From Streptomyces africanus (GTDB taxonomy: Bacteria > Actinomycetota > Actinomycetes > Streptomycetales > Streptomycetaceae): a stretch of DNA of 41,839 nt. The stretch spans positions 1 through 41,839 of the forward strand of contig NZ_MUKA01000222.1 of NCBI RefSeq assembly GCF_002150735.1. The letters run 5' to 3'. The notes beneath the pieces are model-generated. The model did no database searches. It saw nothing but the letters and a program-made list of their open reading frames with translations, and was not told the origin of the DNA. Positions within the stretch are counted from its first letter, which is position 1, and the number at the start of each line of letters is the position of its first letter. The position numbers were made by a program, and so were the translations under genes. Positions 38,576 to 41,839 of this stretch are shown here, one piece after another.

Positions 38576-41569
38576 TCAGGCCGCCCGCACCGGCGACAGC
38601 AGCGCGCGCACCTCGGCGGCCTCGGGCGAGCCCAGCTCCTCGTAGATCGCCGCCGCCTCCTGCCAGCACACCTGCGCCCGGCCGGTCTGCCCTATGCCGC
38701 TGAGCGCGCGGCCGAGGACGGTCAGGACGTTGCCCCGCCGCCACTCCCCGCCGATGCCGCGCAGCACGGTCAGGGCCATCTCGGCGTTGGCGGCGGCCTG
38801 TGCGGGGCGCCGGGCGGCGAGATCCACCTCGGCCAGCCGGAACAGGCTCATGCCCTCCCACAGGCGCTGCCTGCTGTCCCGGAACACCTCCAGCGCTTCC
38901 TGGAGCCGCCCGGCCGCGTCGCCCAGCTCACCGCTCTGCGTGAGGGCGAGGCCGAGGGCGTAGCGGGCGTTCGCCCCGCGCATGGAGTTGCCCATGGCGT
39001 CGTAGATGTCGATGCCCTCCTGGGCGAGCTCGACCGCGCTCTGGGTCCGCCCGGTCGCGAGGTGGATCCGCGAGAGGTTGCACAGCGCGGCGGCCTCCCC
39101 TGGACGGTCGCCCAGGGCCCGGAAGTGCTCGATGGCCCGGGAGAGGTGCTCCTCGCCGTCCTCGTGCCGGTTCTGGTAGAGCGCGATGATGCCGCGTGCG
39201 TTGCTGGCCCAGCAGACGGGAAGCAGGTCGCCCGCCTGTTGCGCGAGGACGATGGCCCGTTCCGCCTCCTGGTCCGCCCGCTCGAAGCGGCCGCCGACGT
39301 GATGGACGTTGACGAGCGTCATGAGCGCCCGGGCCTCCGCCCGCACGAGGCCGAACTGCCGCGCCGCGTCCAGGAGCGCCCCGGCCGTCGCCTCGTACTC
39401 CCGGGAGTTGGCGCCCGACTCCGACAGGTCGTGCGCGGCCCACAGCAGGTCGATCGCCCGGGGGAGGGTGTCGGGCAGCCCCGCGGACTGCCGTACGCAC
39501 GCGAGGAGACAGATGGCCTCCGCGTACAGCCAGTCCTGCGCCGCGTGCCGGCTGTCGAACCGCAGCCCCGGGTACGAGGCCGGTTCCAGGCGGTCCACCA
39601 GCCCGTCCCCGGGCCGCTCGATCGCGTACACCCCGGCCGCGGACGCCAGGTAGAAGTCCAGCAGCCGCGACAGCGCCGCCCCCCGCTCGCTCGGCGGGAG
39701 TTCGTCCCTTTCCGCACAGGCACGCGCGTAGAGCCGGACGAGGTCGTGGAAGCGGTAGCGGCCGGGAGCGGCCGATTCGAGGAGGGAGGTGTCGACGAGG
39801 GACTCCAGGAGGTCCTCCGTGTCCTCGACCGGAAGGTCGAGGACCGCCGCCGCGGCCGGCAGGGAGATGTCCGGGCCGTCGGCGAGGCCGAGCAGGCGGA
39901 AGGCACGGGCCTGGGCGGGCTCCAGCTGTCCGTAGCCCAGTTCGAAGGTGGCCTTCACCGCCAGGTCGCCGGCCTGGAGTTCGTCCAGGCGGCGGCGTTC
40001 GTCGGCGAGCTTCGCCGCGAGGACCGACACGGTCCAGGTACGGCGGGCCGCCAGGCGGGAGGCCGCGATGCGGATCGCCAGCGGCAGGAAGCCGCAGGCC
40101 GCGACCACGTCCAGGGCGGCCTTCCGCTCGGACGCCACCCGCTCCTCGCCGACGATCCTCGTGAACAGGGCCAGGGCCTCGTCCGGTGCCATCACGTCCA
40201 GGTCGATCAGGTGGGCGCCCGCCAGGTCCACCATCCGCACCCGGGAGGTGACCAGCGCGGCGCAGCCGTCCGCGCCGGGCAGCAGGGGGCGTACCTGGGC
40301 GGCGTCGCGGGCGTTGTCCAGCAGGACCAGGACGCGGCGGCCGTCCAGCACCGAGCGGTACAGCGCCGCGCGCTCCTCCAGGGAGTCGGGGATCGCCGTG
40401 TCGGCCGTGCCGAGGGCGCGCAGGAAGGAGCCCAGGACGGTCTCCGGATCCGCCGCCCGGGCGCCCGCGCCCTGGAGGTCGACGTACAACTGCCCGTCCG
40501 GGAAGGCCCCGCGCGCCTGGTGGGCGACGTGCACGGCGAGGGTCGTCTTGCCGACGCCGCCGATGCCGGCCAGGGCCGAGACCGCCATGACCCGGTTGTC
40601 GGCCGAGGCCAGGATGTCGCCGAGCTCGCGCACGAAGCCGGAGCGGCCGGTGAAGTCCGGCACCGTCGCGGGCAGCTGCGCCGGACGGACCGGGGCGGCG
40701 GCCGGTTCGGGGGCCGGGGAGGAGGGCTCCGCGAGACCGGGGTCCGCTTGGAGGATCCGCTGTTGCAGTTCGCTCAGGCCGGGGCGCGGGTCCACGCCCA
40801 GTTCGTCGGCGAGCAGGCGGCGCGTGTCGGCGTACACCGCGAGGGCCTCGGCCTGGCGGCCGCTGCGGTACAGCGCCAGCATCAGCAGCTCGCGCAGCCG
40901 CTCGCGCAGCGGATGGGCCGCGGTGAGGGCGGTGAGCTCCGAGACGGCCTCCGCGTGGCAGCCCTGCTCCAGGTCCATGTCCAGCCGGGATTCGACGAGC
41001 TGGAGCCGCCACTCCTCCAGGCGGACGCGCTGTGCCTCCGCGTACGGGCCGGGCACGCCGGCCAGGGTCTCCCCGTCCCAGAGGGCGAGGGCCCGCCGCA
41101 GCACGTCCCGGGCGTGGCAGAGGTCGCCGGCCGACCGGGCCTTCTCCGCCTCGGTCGCCAGGTCCTGGGCGACGGTCAGGTCCAGGGCGCCGTCGCCGAG
41201 GCCCCGTACCGCGTAGCCGCCGGATTCGCTGACCAGGACACCGGGGTCCAGCACCTTGCGCAGCCGGGAGGCGTACGTGCGCAGCGCCGCCAGGGCCTGC
41301 GAGGGCGGTTCCTCGCCCCACAGGGCGTCGATCAGCTCCGCGGCCGTGGCCGTACGGCCCTCACGCAGCAGCAGGGCGGCGAGCAGGGCGCGCTGCTGGG
41401 GGGAACCGGTGGCGAGCGGCTCGTCGCCCCGCCGGGCGCGCACCGGTCCGAGCACGCCGAACCGCAGCGCCGTCGGCCCCGTCGCCCCCGCCGGCTCCGG
41501 CGGCTTCGCCGGGGAGTCGGAACGCCGCTGCTCCGGTACGCGCGGTACACCGTCCGGTACACCGTCCAT
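38576..41569 (-). CDS. afsR: AfsR, SARP-family global regulator (DNA-binding, NB-ARC ATPase, TPR)
   Basis: Protein of 997 residues, close to the ~993 of S. coelicolor AfsR. Domains in order: an OmpR-type winged helix (about 34-125; ALRFGVLGPV, SPQQRALLAALLLREG), a bacterial transcriptional activator domain (about 130-275; LDPG... to ELGVDPRPGLSELQQRIL), an NB-ARC ATPase with P-loop GIGGVGKT (335-342) and LLDNARDA, and C-terminal TPR repeats (about 720-990). In the known pathway AfsK and other Ser/Thr kinases phosphorylate AfsR, which then binds and activates the afsS promoter. ATG 41569 follows AGGGGGA. The gene ends 222 bp before afsS, whose promoter carries matching direct repeats. Confidence 0.95.
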   Translation of the reverse strand: MDGVPDGVPRVPEQRRSDSPAKPPEPAGATGPTALRFGVLGPVRARRGDEPLATGSPQQRALLAALLLREGRTATAAELIDALWGEEPPSQALAALRTYASRLRKVLDPGVLVSESGGYAVRGLGDGALDLTVAQDLATEAEKARSAGDLCHARDVLRRALALWDGETLAGVPGPYAEAQRVRLEEWRLQLVESRLDMDLEQGCHAEAVSELTALTAAHPLRERLRELLMLALYRSGRQAEALAVYADTRRLLADELGVDPRPGLSELQQRILQADPGLAEPSSPAPEPAAAPVRPAQLPATVPDFTGRSGFVRELGDILASADNRVMAVSALAGIGGVGKTTLAVHVAHQARGAFPDGQLYVDLQGAGARAADPETVLGSFLRALGTADTAIPDSLEERAALYRSVLDGRRVLVLLDNARDAAQVRPLLPGADGCAALVTSRVRMVDLAGAHLIDLDVMAPDEALALFTRIVGEERVASERKAALDVVAACGFLPLAIRIAASRLAARRTWTVSVLAAKLADERRRLDELQAGDLAVKATFELGYGQLEPAQARAFRLLGLADGPDISLPAAAAVLDLPVEDTEDLLESLVDTSLLESAAPGRYRFHDLVRLYARACAERDELPPSERGAALSRLLDFYLASAAGVYAIERPGDGLVDRLEPASYPGLRFDSRHAAQDWLYAEAICLLACVRQSAGLPDTLPRAIDLLWAAHDLSESGANSREYEATAGALLDAARQFGLVRAEARALMTLVNVHHVGGRFERADQEAERAIVLAQQAGDLLPVCWASNARGIIALYQNRHEDGEEHLSRAIEHFRALGDRPGEAAALCNLSRIHLATGRTQSAVELAQEGIDIYDAMGNSMRGANARYALGLALTQSGELGDAAGRLQEALEVFRDSRQRLWEGMSLFRLAEVDLAARRPAQAAANAEMALTVLRGIGGEWRRGNVLTVLGRALSGIGQTGRAQVCWQEAAAIYEELGSPEAAEVRALLSPVRAA

Positions 41570-41839
41570 GCAGTCCCCCTAGACATCCTGAGCAACCACG
41601 CCAGTTTGCCTTGTGCGCGGCGGATACGTCAGCCGTGGGAGACACCGATCACAGGGCGACGCACGGGAGTCCACAAGGTCCGCACACTCTCTCCGCTTCC
41701 AGGGGACTTCACTCCGCGTCGGCACCAGGAGGAGGTTGGAGCGATTGGGTCACGGGGCAGGGGAGTTTCCCGGGTAACGGAGGCCGTAAGGCGCCCATAC
41801 GCTCCAGTTTCCCGTGTTGGCGGGGGTGAGGGGTGGGGG
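41570..41839. other. Non-coding region upstream of afsR, to the right edge
   Basis: I see no convincing gene in these 270 bp. The afsR promoter should be here but no clear -35/-10 pair was found. AGTTTCCCG occurs twice, at 41764-41772 and 41806-41814, 42 bp apart (about four helical turns), possibly belonging to a rightward gene beyond the edge. Confidence 0.5.

Noticed and set aside
41611..41829. 72-codon frame near the right edge
   Set aside because: No ribosome-binding site, low-complexity composition, and it lies where the afsR promoter should be.
1..41839. tRNA or rRNA genes, CRISPR arrays, insertion sequences, prophage or integrase attachment sites
   Set aside because: I saw no tRNA-like T-loop sequences, no regularly spaced repeats with unique spacers and no transposase or integrase-like frames on either strand.

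Overview
The window is chromosomal DNA of a high-G+C actinomycete, almost certainly Streptomyces. Indicators are the strong G/C third-position bias, frequent GTG and TTG starts, several probably leaderless genes, XRE(DUF5753)/DUF397/anti-sigma-like ATPase modules, FbiC, and the AfsR/AfsS regulators of antibiotic production. From memory, the order afsS-afsR ... fbiC ... D-Ala-D-Ala carboxypeptidase resembles this core neighbourhood in S. coelicolor; that synteny was not checked. I saw no tRNA, rRNA, CRISPR array, transposase or prophage gene. No gene-free stretch exceeds 300 bp.

Layout. 1-3.4 kb: a D,D-carboxypeptidase cut by the left edge, then a polytopic membrane protein with an extracytoplasmic tail. 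3.4-5.1 kb: an EthD-like protein and an SDR, divergent around one operator. 5.2-9.9 kb: a sodium/solute symporter, a metal-ligand-less ADP-ribosylglycohydrolase homologue, and a DUF4097 plus alpha/beta-hydrolase operon behind a cluster of GCAACG/CGTTGC sites. 9.9-12.4 kb: first ATPase/XRE/DUF397 module. 12.5-15.0 kb: a P-loop (STAND-like) TPR protein. 15.1-19.3 kb: a DUF2165 membrane protein, an L,D-transpeptidase-like protein without catalytic Cys/His, and a GT2 + GtrA + GT-C-like set that looks like a three-component glycosylation system. 19.3-25.0 kb: fbiC (coenzyme F420) with a duplicated 3' tail, a small TTA-containing membrane gene, an LLM oxidoreductase and a Tat-type CehA/McbA metallohydrolase. 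25.1-27.6 kb: second ATPase/XRE/DUF397 module and a Ddn-like F420 protein. 27.6-32.9 and 35.4-37.6 kb: ALDH, N-acyl-D-amino-acid-deacylase-like, luciferase-like, SDR, LLM and amidohydrolase-2 genes. 33.0-35.3 kb: two related secreted proteins and an atypical LuxR regulator. 37.7-41.6 kb: a short DUF559 gene, afsS and afsR.

The most striking unexplained structure is a 15-bp palindrome, CTGACG-N3-CGTCAG, present five times (4238, 32023, 32083, 32938, 37589). Each copy is in the promoter region of the EthD/SDR pair or of the ALDH/deacylase/luciferase, SDR and LLM/amidohydrolase units, often placed between -35-like and -10-like hexamers. This predicts one dispersed catabolic regulon under a single, probably TetR-type, repressor encoded outside the window. 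FbiC and several LLM/Ddn-type proteins nearby suggest, as inference only, that part of this chemistry uses F420. Other points of interest are two predicted pseudoenzymes, the secreted pair with pore-forming-protein-like sequence texture, a hairpin abutting the start codon of the first of them, and helically phased repeats upstream of the LuxR gene.
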